11,856 nucleotides of DNA from Flavobacteriaceae bacterium (GTDB lineage: Bacteria > Bacteroidota > Bacteroidia > Flavobacteriales > Flavobacteriaceae): contig DAOVTF010000023.1 of assembly GCA_030633225.1 (NCBI GenBank), positions 1 to 11,856 of the forward strand, read 5' to 3'. This document shows, piece by piece, positions 1 through 7,060 of the stretch (position 1 is its first letter; each line of letters begins with the position of its first letter). Both the position numbers and the translations under genes were made by a program. The notes under the pieces are model-generated. The model was given only the letters and a program-made list of their open reading frames with translations, did no database searches and was not told where the DNA came from.

Positions 1-1353
1 AACAATTTCGCTTGGGTGATTTATTCTACTCCAAGAAAGATCTGTAATATGGACTAAACCATCAACACCTCCAAGATCTACAAATACACCATAGGAAGTA
101 ATGTTTTTAACAACACCTTCTAAAACTTGACCTTTTTCTAATTGACCAATAATTTCTTTCTTTTGTTCTGCTAAATCTGCTTCAATAAGCGCTTTATGAG
201 AAACTACAATATTTTTGAATTCATGATTAATTTTAACCACTTTGAATTCCATATTTTTATCAACAAATTGATCGTAATCTCTAATAGGTTTCACATCAAT
301 TTGAGAACCTGGCAAGAATGCTTCAATACCAAATACGTCAACAATCATACCTCCCTTAGTTCTACACTTCACATAACCAGTAACAATTTCTTGAGTATCA
401 TGAGCATCATTAACTCTTTCCCAAGCTCTAATAACTCTAGCTTTTCTATGCGATAAAACTAGCTGACCAGTATTATCCTCTAATTTGTCAACTTTTACCT
501 CAACAACATCTCCTACTTTTAAACTTGGATTATATCTAAATTCATTTAAAGAGATAACACCTTCGGATTTTGAATTGATATCTATAATCGCTTCACGGTC
601 CGTCAATCTTACAACAGTACCATCAATTACTTGACGTTCTTCAACAAAACCAATAGTGTTTTCTAAAGCTTTATTAAAAGTATCTAACTTTTCTTGATCA
701 ACAGCCTCAATTCCTTCTTCATATTTTTGCCAGTCAAAATCTGCTAAAAATTCTTTTGGATCAACAACTTTAATTTCAGCAACTTCTTTTACCTCTTCAA
801 CAGTTTCTTCTTTAACTTCCTCCTTCTTTGCTTTAGTTGGTTTTTTAGCCTCTTTTACAGTTTCAACAACTTCTTCTTTAATTTCTTCCTTTTTTGCTTT
901 AATTGTCTTTTTAACCTCTTTTACAGCTTCAACAACTTCTTCTTTAGTCACTTCTTTTTTAGCTTTAGCAGGGGCTTTTTTCTCTTCTAGATTTTCCTCA
1001 TTCTCATCCTTAACAACTTCATACTTAGCTTCAGCTCCAAATTCTTTAACTAATAAATAATAGAAAATAGCTCTATACTTATTACTATTTGAAGTTCCCA
1101 TTTTTTCGCATACACTTTTAATTGCAGCATCTAAATTCTCGCCATCTTCAAGCTCCAGTTTTTTAATAAGGAAATTTTGCTTTACAGTTTCTAATTCTGA
1201 CTCTTCAGTACATGAAACTAATTCGGCATCTTCCTTATAAATGGAAGGCCCAAGACCTTTAGTTACTAATTTAAATAAATCTGCTTCAATTTTTACACCT
1301 AATTTTTCAGCTTCGCTTGTGTAAAATTCTAATTTTTCTTGTAGTTTAGACAT
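1..1353 (-). CDS. rpsA: 30S ribosomal protein S1 with N-terminal DUF2853-like domain (partial, 3' end off the left edge)
   Basis: S1 binds mRNA on the small ribosomal subunit and helps start translation. I translated the frame from the ATG at 1353 to the left edge codon by codon: 451 codons, no stop. Residues 1-111 resemble the DUF2853 family (KGLGPSIY near 32-39, NFLIKKL near 80-86, NKYRAIFYYLL near 91-101), normally a small stand-alone protein of unknown function. Residues 112-195 are a charged linker with three 22-aa repeats. S1 proper starts near 196-211 (VDPKEFLADFDWQKY), with S1 domains at about 239-305, 322-390 and from 407 on (NITSYGVFVDLGG); the rest lies outside. There is no in-frame ATG between Met85 and Met336, so S1 has no ATG start of its own ahead of its first domains. 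No Shine-Dalgarno is seen, as usual in Bacteroidota. The S1 identity is certain; the DUF2853 assignment is from recall of the family pattern. Confidence 0.93.
   Translation of the reverse strand, partial: MSKLQEKLEFYTSEAEKLGVKIEADLFKLVTKGLGPSIYKEDAELVSCTEESELETVKQNFLIKKLELEDGENLDAAIKSVCEKMGTSNSNKYRAIFYYLLVKEFGAEAKYEVVKDENEENLEEKKAPAKAKKEVTKEEVVEAVKEVKKTIKAKKEEIKEEVVETVKEAKKPTKAKKEEVKEETVEEVKEVAEIKVVDPKEFLADFDWQKYEEGIEAVDQEKLDTFNKALENTIGFVEERQVIDGTVVRLTDREAIIDINSKSEGVISLNEFRYNPSLKVGDVVEVKVDKLEDNTGQLVLSHRKARVIRAWERVNDAHDTQEIVTGYVKCRTKGGMIVDVFGIEAFLPGSQIDVKPIRDYDQFVDKNMEFKVVKINHEFKNIVVSHKALIEADLAEQKKEIIGQLEKGQVLEGVVKNITSYGVFVDLGGVDGLVHITDLSWSRINHPSEIV
769..966 (-). repeat. Three tandem 66-bp repeats coding for the rpsA linker
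   Basis: Three in-frame 66-bp units at 901-966, 835-900 and 769-834 encode 22-residue units (residues 130-151, 152-173, 174-195). Each starts KAKKE and continues with a KEE-VVE-VKE pattern; the third has diverged at its end (VAEIKV). The DNA copies are also clearly similar, for example the run of Glu codons followed by the Val/Glu block. The composition suggests a flexible or helical, highly charged spacer between the DUF2853-like part and the S1 domains. The unit boundaries are my choice; the 22-residue period is seen directly. Confidence 0.85.
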
Positions 1354-1466
1354 ATGCCTGTACGTTTGTATTTTATTGTTTTTCAGACTTTTAAACGATT
1401 AAAACAAATAAAAGATATTGATAAATTATTTTTTCTTCCTTTTGATAATCTGAATTCGTTCAAAAG
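1354..1466 (-). promoter_or_regulatory. Long AT-rich 5' leader of rpsA
   Basis: From the predicted start of transcription to the ATG there are about 113 nt with no open frame of note and no Shine-Dalgarno. A weak AT-only inverted repeat (TTTTAA, 4-nt loop, TTAAAA) lies at 1389-1404. In Escherichia coli S1 represses its own translation through its leader; a similar role here is only a possibility. Confidence 0.35.
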
Positions 1467-1471
1467 GCCTG

Positions 1472-1502
1472 CAAATATACAAACAATATATTGTTTTAGC
1501 AA
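1472..1502 (-). promoter_or_regulatory. Promoter of rpsA, Bacteroidota type
   Basis: On the minus strand TTG (1502-1500) is followed after 20 nt by TATATTTG (1479-1472), a full match to the TAnnTTTG -7 element of Bacteroidota with a suitable spacer. Transcription would start near 1466, leaving a leader of about 113 nt before the rpsA ATG. The site lies in the spacer after the moxR stop codon, so rpsA is probably transcribed independently of the upstream operon. Confidence 0.75.
1481..1496. promoter_or_regulatory. 16-nt perfect palindrome inside the rpsA promoter spacer
   Basis: AAACAATATATTGTTT reads the same on both strands and lies wholly between the -33-like TTG and the -7 element of the rpsA promoter. 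A dimeric repressor bound here would block the promoter, so it could be an operator. In DNA this AT-rich such palindromes also arise by chance; the palindrome is observed, its function is inferred. Confidence 0.4.
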
Positions 1503-1553
1503 TAGCCTTTTTAAATAAAAAAATGAATAAAATTTACATAGAAAAAAGACTTT

Positions 1554-2507
1554 CTATAAAAGAGATTTAATAATTTGAATTTCTGTTATTCCTTCAGCTT
1601 CAGCCTTGTAGTTTTTAACTATTCTGTGATGTAATATTCCGGAAGCAATGGCTTTAACATCTTCAATATCCGGTGAATATTTACCATGTAATGCGGCATA
1701 TGCTTTTGCACCTAATACTAAATTTTGCGAAGCTCTAGGACCAGCTCCCCAATCAATATAATTTTTAACCAATTCTGGTGCTATATCTGATTCAGGTCTT
1801 GTTTTTATAGCTAACTTAACTGCGTATTCCACCACATTATCTGCAATTGGAATTCTACGTATTAAATGCTGATAATCAATAATATCTTGTTTTGTTAAGA
1901 TGGGCTTAAGTTTTATATCCTCATCATTTGTGGTTTTTTTAGCAACCAAAACCTCTTCTTCAAAATTTGGATAATTCAAATATATTGAGAACATAAACCT
2001 GTCTAATTGCGCTTCAGGCAGAGGGTAAGTTCCTTCTTGCTCTATTGGGTTTTGTGTGGCTAAAACAAAAAAAGGTAAATCTAAATTAAAATTATGACCG
2101 GCTACAGTCACCGATTTTTCTTGCATTGCTTCTAATAAAGCAGCTTGGGTCTTTGGTGGTGTTCTGTTAATTTCATCAGCCAAAATTATGTTTGTAAATA
2201 CCGGACCTTTAATAAATTTAAATTGACGGTTTTCATCTAATATTTCACTACCTAAAATATCTGAGGGCATTAAATCTGGAGTAAATTGTATTCGTTTAAA
2301 ATCAAGACCTAAGGTTTTAGACACGGTATCTACCAATAATGTTTTTGCCAAACCAGGAACTCCTATCAATAACGAATGTCCGCCACAAAGAACAGAAAGG
2401 ATAACTTGATCTACTGCATTGTGCTGACCAATAATAACCTTTGAAATCTCTTGTTTCAAAAGCTTATAATTGTTTACCAGATCATTAATCTTAGATACGT
2501 CAGACAT
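1554..2507 (-). CDS. MoxR-family AAA+ ATPase
   Basis: This is a cytoplasmic AAA+ ATPase of the MoxR type (AAA_3 plus lid), a group thought to act as chaperones that mature or activate protein complexes, often metalloenzymes or surface systems. In 317 residues I see Walker A GVPGLAKT (49-56), Walker B IILADE (107-112), sensor 1 ATQN (150-153), the LPEAQLDRF block (163-171) and a GPRAS motif near 256-260. The length is typical and all ATPase motifs are intact. It is the last gene of the four-gene operon, 8 nt after the SurA-like gene. The DUF58 and VWA-domain genes that usually accompany moxR (Bat-type clusters) are absent; rpsA follows after a 200-bp spacer with its own promoter. The family is certain; the client is unknown. 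Confidence 0.95.
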   Translation of the reverse strand: MSDVSKINDLVNNYKLLKQEISKVIIGQHNAVDQVILSVLCGGHSLLIGVPGLAKTLLVDTVSKTLGLDFKRIQFTPDLMPSDILGSEILDENRQFKFIKGPVFTNIILADEINRTPPKTQAALLEAMQEKSVTVAGHNFNLDLPFFVLATQNPIEQEGTYPLPEAQLDRFMFSIYLNYPNFEEEVLVAKKTTNDEDIKLKPILTKQDIIDYQHLIRRIPIADNVVEYAVKLAIKTRPESDIAPELVKNYIDWGAGPRASQNLVLGAKAYAALHGKYSPDIEDVKAIASGILHHRIVKNYKAEAEGITEIQIIKSLL

Positions 2508-2515
2508 TTTATGAG

Positions 2516-3862
2516 TTATTTTTTAGACCAATTACTTTTAAAATCACAATCAGAATAACTGTCATTTATTTTTATATAAGTGTCTTTAATATTATCATTT
2601 GTCCATTCTTCAATAGCTTCTGTCTTTTTCTTTTGAATTGCCAAGTCTTGTATTTTTACATAATCTTGAGAGAGATCGGCAATATGAGCTTCTGTTTTAC
2701 TCTTCAATAAAAGTATTTTATACATTTTTTCACCTTGTCTAGTTTCATCATAAAAAACATCACTTATTTCTCCTTCCTTTAAATTACTAACTTTAGCATA
2801 CAATTCAGGATCCATTCTAGTCAAATCAAAATGAGTATCTCCAGAAACAGGGTTCATTAAAATTCCTTTACTCTGCCTTGTATTTTTATCATTCGAATAT
2901 TTTATTACAGCATCTTCAAAAGTTATATTCATTTTTAAAATATCCTCTCTATACTTTATTAAAGAGTCTCTAACAATATCATTTGCATCTTCATCTGGCT
3001 TTGGTTGCATTAAAATATGTCTTACATCTCTTTGTTTACCTTTTACTTTTTCTAATATTAATATATGATAACCAAAGTCTGATTTAAAAGGTTCAGATAT
3101 TTCACCTTCTTCCATACTAAAAGCAGCTTCTTTAAATTCTTTTACAAAAGGACTATTTCTATCAATAGTATAAAAACCACTATTTTGAGTTACTCCAGGA
3201 TCATCAGAATACAAAATTGCTTTCATCTTAAAACTTGCTCCTTCTTCTACTTCTTTTTTAATTTCATTCAATCTATCAATTACTTTTTGAGTTGCTTCAT
3301 CAGATGGTTTAATATCCAATACAATTTGAGATAGTTCAATTTCTGATCCAATTTCAGGTAAATTATTTTCATCTTTTAAACTGTTATAATATCTTTTTAC
3401 TTCTTCTGGTGTTATATCAATATCAGCGGTTAATTTTTGCTGCATTTTTTGTATTTTTAAGCCTTCCTTTTCCACTCTATGCAATTCATCTTTCAATTCT
3501 TTAAGATTATCAAAACCATAAAGTTCTAACATCTTTTCAGTAGACCCAAGTTGTTGTGTAAAGTAATCTGTTTTTCTCTGAACCTGACTACTCACTTCAG
3601 CTTCGCTAACAAAAACACTATCAATATCAGCATGGTGAGCTAACAATTTTCTACTCATTATTTGTTCGAGCATTTCACAATCAGATACTTCAATTTTACC
3701 ATCACTTTGTTGAATTAATTCTTCTTTAAAAGCATCAATTTCTGAATCAAGTACAATATTTTTTCCTACAACGGTAGCAACTCCATCAATTTTTAATTTC
3801 TCTTGTGCATTTAATTGTAAACCAGATATAGCCAGTACAATTATCAATAGTTTCTTTATCAT
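2516..3862 (-). CDS. SurA-like periplasmic foldase with two parvulin domains
   Basis: A 448-aa exported protein of SurA architecture, probably a periplasmic chaperone for outer-membrane proteins. I chose the ATG at 3862, 1 nt after the upstream stop, rather than an in-frame ATG at 3901, because it puts a normal signal peptide at the N-terminus (MIKKLLIIVL..., likely cut after LNA before QEK at 19-20). Residues about 22-160 match the SurA N-terminal chaperone region (VATVVGKNIVLDSEI). Parvulin domain 1 covers about 175-275: it keeps FGYHIL (263-268), but the usual SHIL at its start is SQIV (178-181). Parvulin domain 2 covers about 278-388: it keeps RHIL (281-284), but the usual GWHL-type end is MYKIL (380-384). 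Each domain thus lacks a different conserved His, so isomerase activity may be weak or absent. The start is well supported; loss of activity is inferred. Confidence 0.92.
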   Translation of the reverse strand: MIKKLLIIVLAISGLQLNAQEKLKIDGVATVVGKNIVLDSEIDAFKEELIQQSDGKIEVSDCEMLEQIMSRKLLAHHADIDSVFVSEAEVSSQVQRKTDYFTQQLGSTEKMLELYGFDNLKELKDELHRVEKEGLKIQKMQQKLTADIDITPEEVKRYYNSLKDENNLPEIGSEIELSQIVLDIKPSDEATQKVIDRLNEIKKEVEEGASFKMKAILYSDDPGVTQNSGFYTIDRNSPFVKEFKEAAFSMEEGEISEPFKSDFGYHILILEKVKGKQRDVRHILMQPKPDEDANDIVRDSLIKYREDILKMNITFEDAVIKYSNDKNTRQSKGILMNPVSGDTHFDLTRMDPELYAKVSNLKEGEISDVFYDETRQGEKMYKILLLKSKTEAHIADLSQDYVKIQDLAIQKKKTEAIEEWTNDNIKDTYIKINDSYSDCDFKSNWSKK

Positions 3863-3863
3863 T

Positions 3864-4694
3864 TTAATATTGTTCAAATTGTTTTTTGTTAATAGCGTCA
3901 TTTACTAAAGTTTGTTCTATTCTTTTTAGCATATCCAACTTTCGTTTGTGTAAAATCATGTTTTTTATGGTAGGTGTAACATAACTTTTTGGGGCAACAT
4001 CATTACTATATAAAACATTTTTTACAGCCACCAAATATACTCCTAATGAATCTTCTTTTTGAATAAATTTATTCTTTTTTAACCTTTCATCACCTTTCAA
4101 TATTGGAAGTTTTTTTTCTACACTATTATAACTTACCCAAATACTGTCATTGAAATTATAAGAGTTAAATTCTAATTCTCTATTGGTCAATTCTTCTAGA
4201 TCACTTTCTAAATCAGATCTAAACAAATCTATTATTTCTTTTTTATCAATAATATCAAGGTTAAAATGTATATACCTTAACTGAACTAGATCTTCATTTA
4301 ATTTATAAATGTTCTTATTTTTATTGTAGTATTCATCAATATCAGCATCAGTTATTAAAGTGTCTAATTCTTGTAAAATAACTGCCCGAGTATATTTATC
4401 AATTAATAAATCTCTTTTATAAGTTTTTACTAATTCGTTAATATCATCATTATTATCCTCAATATTAATTTTTGCTTTTTGCAGAAGTAATTGTTGCTTA
4501 GCCCAGGAATTAATAATATTATTTCTAAATAGAATGCTATCTTCTCTTGATAGATTTTCAGGTATTTTAGCGCTTATTTCATTTTCGTATAAATACTGAT
4601 CATAAACTCTAGCAACAGCATTATTCTCATCAACTTGCTCTTTACAAGAAAATACAGCAATTATTATAACGATATATATACTAATGTACTTCAC
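3864..4694 (-). CDS. Lipoprotein with SurA-like chaperone region and a degenerate parvulin-like part
   Basis: A 276-aa predicted lipoprotein: a short hydrophobic signal ends in a lipobox (AVFSC) with Cys17 as the lipid site, followed by acidic residues. Residues about 25-135 resemble the SurA/PpiD N-terminal region (VARVYDQYLYENEI, then helices, then EYYNKNKNIYKL). Residues about 136-230 look like a shrunken parvulin fold: YIHFNL stands where HIL-type motifs normally lie, and VYLVAVKN (219-226) replaces the FGYHIL-type end, so neither conserved His is in place. It is likely a membrane-anchored chaperone without isomerase activity. The start is GTG at 4694, inside the TAGTG that also holds the stop of the preceding gene, so translation is probably coupled. 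The next gene starts 1 nt after its stop. The lipoprotein and family calls are good; the role is inferred from the fold pattern and neighbours. Confidence 0.82.
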   Translation of the reverse strand: MKYISIYIVIIIAVFSCKEQVDENNAVARVYDQYLYENEISAKIPENLSREDSILFRNNIINSWAKQQLLLQKAKINIEDNNDDINELVKTYKRDLLIDKYTRAVILQELDTLITDADIDEYYNKNKNIYKLNEDLVQLRYIHFNLDIIDKKEIIDLFRSDLESDLEELTNRELEFNSYNFNDSIWVSYNSVEKKLPILKGDERLKKNKFIQKEDSLGVYLVAVKNVLYSNDVAPKSYVTPTIKNMILHKRKLDMLKRIEQTLVNDAINKKQFEQY

Positions 4695-6592
4695 TAATTT
4701 AGATCAAATTGTTTTTTAAGCTTTTTATACTCTTTTTTATTTATTTTTACTTTATAAGTATCTCGCAATTGTTCGACCCATTGTTCTTCTAAATATTTTT
4801 GATAATCATTTATAACTTCTCCTTTTGTTTCATTTAATTTTTTATTCTCAGGAATTATAATTTTATCAACTCTTAATATGGTAAACTGATTTTTATTTTC
4901 ATTATAAATTTTTGATACACCCAAGGTAAACTTATAATTATTTGGCAATTTAGTACTACCCTCTTCTAAAGATCCGCTACTAAACAAAACATGAATAGTT
5001 GCACCTTCATTAACCAAACCTTTAATTTCATCAGTATTTTTTCCTTCTTCTAAGTATTTTTTTACTATTTCAGCTTTATTTAAATTGGTACAACTAGCAA
5101 TTGTCAATTCTCCTCTTGTTTTCCAGATATACTTATTTTTATTAGCATTAAAATAATCATTTAATCCTATGGAATCTTTTTCAGATTTTTCCCAAATATT
5201 TTTTTGTAAAAGGTCAAATAACAATAATCCATCTTTATATTCTTGATAGATAATGGAAAAATCAGAATTGGTTTCTTCTAGATGTTCTTTATAATAATCA
5301 ATAATATTATTATTTTTAAAATCTAAATAAATTTCTTCTACAGTTGTTTTATTATTTTTTGAAAAATAATTGTAAAAATCATTAGAAGTATATTTATTCT
5401 CTTCAATAGAAAGTAAAATTTCATCTGACTTCATTTTATTTAAATCAGACAAATAATATGCAGACAATAAGCCTTTATTCTCTATAATTTTATAATTTTT
5501 TGATAGCTTTAATGCTAGATCTTTTTCTACAAATTTAGCTCTGTTACCATTTTTAATTTTGCTTTCGATACTTTCATGTAATTCAGAATAACTTTTAACA
5601 GGATGCTTTTTTTCTAGTTTTAAAATGTGCCAACCGTATTTAGTTTCAAAAGGTTCAGAAAAATCACCTTCTTTATCTAAACCAAAAGCTACAATATCAA
5701 ATTCTTTAATCATTTTACCTGATCCAAATTTTGGTAATTTTCCACCATTTTTTGACGAACTTTCATCATCTGAATGTTCTTGAGCAATTTTAGAAAAATC
5801 ATCTCCTTGTTCAAGTTTATTATAAATGTCAAATATTTTGGTTTTTGCAAAGGTGGTGTCATTTGCATCTTGTTTAACCATAATATGTGATACTTCTATT
5901 TCACCTTTAGATTTTCTTTTATCATTCACTTTTAAAAAATGATATCCAAATTGAGTTCTAAATATATTAGAAACTTCTCCAATTTCCGTATTATAAGCAG
6001 CATTTTCAAACGGATATACCATGTTAAAAGCTGAGAAATAGCCAAGGTTACCATCATTCATTTTTACTGAAGGGTCTTCGGAATATTCATTTGCAACTTT
6101 ATCAAAAGATATTCCATCCATTGCTTTTTTTCTGGCTTCAGAAATTTTATTGTAAGCTATAAGTGTATCTACCGGTAAAGCATTTGGTTTTATTCTAACT
6201 AAAATATGGCTTGCATTTACTTCGGTAATTGTTCTTTCATAGGCTTCTTTTGCTAAAACCTCAATAGCATCTGAATTTTGTAAATATGGTTCAACCAACT
6301 GATCTCTATATTTAATCAATTCGTCTTGATAATTTTTAATAGTATCTAATTGTAGGTCTTTGGCTTGCTTTAACTTTAATTTAAAATCAACAAATAAAGT
6401 AAAATAATCTTCAAATTCTTTTTGCTCCTTTTCTACAACAATATCTTTGTTCTTTTCGTAAATTCTAATAAATTCTGAAGTGTATACTTTTTTATCTTCT
6501 ATAGTTAACAAAACTTCATCTTTATTTTGAGCATAGATTGATGTAACCAATAAAAAAGTAATATATAAATAGAGTTTTTTAAACATTGTCAT
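4694..6592 (-). CDS. PpiD/SurA-like peptidyl-prolyl isomerase with two intact parvulin domains
   Basis: A 632-aa exported foldase (EC 5.2.1.8 activity expected) and the first gene of the operon. The signal peptide ends near YAQ (20-22), pointing to the periplasm. Residues about 25-120 form the first chaperone module. Parvulin 1 (127-223) has ASHILV (127-132) and FGYHFL (215-220); parvulin 2 (233-326) has VSHIMV (234-239) and YGWHIL (319-324), so both conserved His positions are present in both domains. Residues 390-415 (DEILLSIEENKYTSNDF) repeat the opening of the mature protein at 25-50 (DEVLLTIEDKKVYTSEF), and about 490-580 looks like a third, decayed parvulin domain, so the protein holds two chaperone modules. 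The start could also be the ATG at 6586, two codons later. Its stop overlaps the next start by 1 nt. Confidence 0.92.
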   Translation of the reverse strand: MTMFKKLYLYITFLLVTSIYAQNKDEVLLTIEDKKVYTSEFIRIYEKNKDIVVEKEQKEFEDYFTLFVDFKLKLKQAKDLQLDTIKNYQDELIKYRDQLVEPYLQNSDAIEVLAKEAYERTITEVNASHILVRIKPNALPVDTLIAYNKISEARKKAMDGISFDKVANEYSEDPSVKMNDGNLGYFSAFNMVYPFENAAYNTEIGEVSNIFRTQFGYHFLKVNDKRKSKGEIEVSHIMVKQDANDTTFAKTKIFDIYNKLEQGDDFSKIAQEHSDDESSSKNGGKLPKFGSGKMIKEFDIVAFGLDKEGDFSEPFETKYGWHILKLEKKHPVKSYSELHESIESKIKNGNRAKFVEKDLALKLSKNYKIIENKGLLSAYYLSDLNKMKSDEILLSIEENKYTSNDFYNYFSKNNKTTVEEIYLDFKNNNIIDYYKEHLEETNSDFSIIYQEYKDGLLLFDLLQKNIWEKSEKDSIGLNDYFNANKNKYIWKTRGELTIASCTNLNKAEIVKKYLEEGKNTDEIKGLVNEGATIHVLFSSGSLEEGSTKLPNNYKFTLGVSKIYNENKNQFTILRVDKIIIPENKKLNETKGEVINDYQKYLEEQWVEQLRDTYKVKINKKEYKKLKKQFDLN

Positions 6593-6645
6593 GATGTTAT
6601 TTACCGAAAATTAAATGTAAATATTTTGTTCTTTAAGAAATCAGT

Positions 6646-6673
6646 CAAAAATATTTTTTATTTTTTAATTCAA
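6646..6673 (-). promoter_or_regulatory. Probable promoter of the foldase-moxR operon
   Basis: On the minus strand TTG (6673-6671) is followed after 17 nt by TATTTTTG (6653-6646), a full match to TAnnTTTG, with a spacer on the short side. Transcription would start near 6640, about 48 nt before the first ATG. The DUF493 gene ends just upstream (6686), so readthrough from it is also possible. Confidence 0.5.
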
Positions 6674-6685
6674 CTGTTAAAAATA

Positions 6686-6967
6686 TCACAAAGAAATAAT
6701 CCCCTCTACGGAAGAGACTTCTTTATATTTTGAAATAATTTCATCAGAAGAGTTCATTTTAACTAATATCGTCAAACTAGTATACTTGCCTGTTTTTGAA
6801 GGCTTAGAATTAATAACTGCCCCTAAATTATTAAAAATATTTTCAATGTATTGGAATTTTTCATCACTTGCAGGAATAATAAATTTATACATATATTCAG
6901 TTGGAAATGTGGTAGTTTCTTCTAAGCTTAATTTCAACTTTTTATAAAAGTCAGATTCTTTACTCAT
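6686..6967 (-). CDS. DUF493 family protein (YbeD-like)
   Basis: A small 93-aa cytoplasmic protein of the DUF493 family, related to Escherichia coli YbeD, with an ACT-like ferredoxin fold and no settled function. Visible family features are FPTEYMYKFIIP (21-32), the stretch SKTGKYTSLTI (57-67) and a C-terminal V-EGIISL. The length is normal. It starts at the ATG at 6967 and diverges from the AAA_28 gene across 93 bp; the foldase operon follows 93 nt after its stop on the same strand but with its own likely promoter. No signal peptide or membrane segment is present. Confidence 0.88.
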   Translation of the reverse strand: MSKESDFYKKLKLSLEETTTFPTEYMYKFIIPASDEKFQYIENIFNNLGAVINSKPSKTGKYTSLTILVKMNSSDEIISKYKEVSSVEGIISL

Positions 6968-6996
6968 TTTTCAAAATATTAGTTTTTTACAGTGCA

Positions 6997-7027
6997 CAAA
7001 TTTACAATTATTATTTTCTTAATTTTG
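6997..7027. promoter_or_regulatory. Candidate divergent promoter elements between the DUF493 and AAA_28 genes
   Basis: The 93-bp spacer holds one TAnnTTTG element on each strand: TAAATTTG on the minus strand (7004-6997), which would start transcription about 24 nt before the DUF493 ATG, and TAATTTTG on the plus strand (7020-7027), which would start about 28 nt before the ATG at 7061. Neither has a convincing TTG at -33. Their closeness would make the two promoters compete for polymerase. In DNA this AT-rich a match may be chance. Confidence 0.35.
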
Positions 7028-7060
7028 AATTTTATTATTAAGAAAATTATTTCAAGATAT

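Noticed and set aside
196..456. Plus-strand open frame of 86 codons opposite rpsA
   Set aside because: It lies antisense to conserved S1 domains, has a composition like a reverse translation of the S1 gene and matches no family.
1505..1575. Possible terminator after moxR
   Set aside because: On the minus strand only a 4-bp stem (CTTT/AAAG) precedes a short T-run; too weak to call.
3863..3901. Longer N-terminus of the SurA-like protein starting at 3901
   Set aside because: It would overlap the preceding gene by 38 nt and put 13 polar residues before the signal peptide; the ATG at 3862 fits better.
6992..7060. Longer N-terminus of the AAA_28 protein from a GTG at 6992
   Set aside because: It covers the divergent promoter spacer, adds a hydrophobic stretch foreign to the family and uses a rarer start codon.
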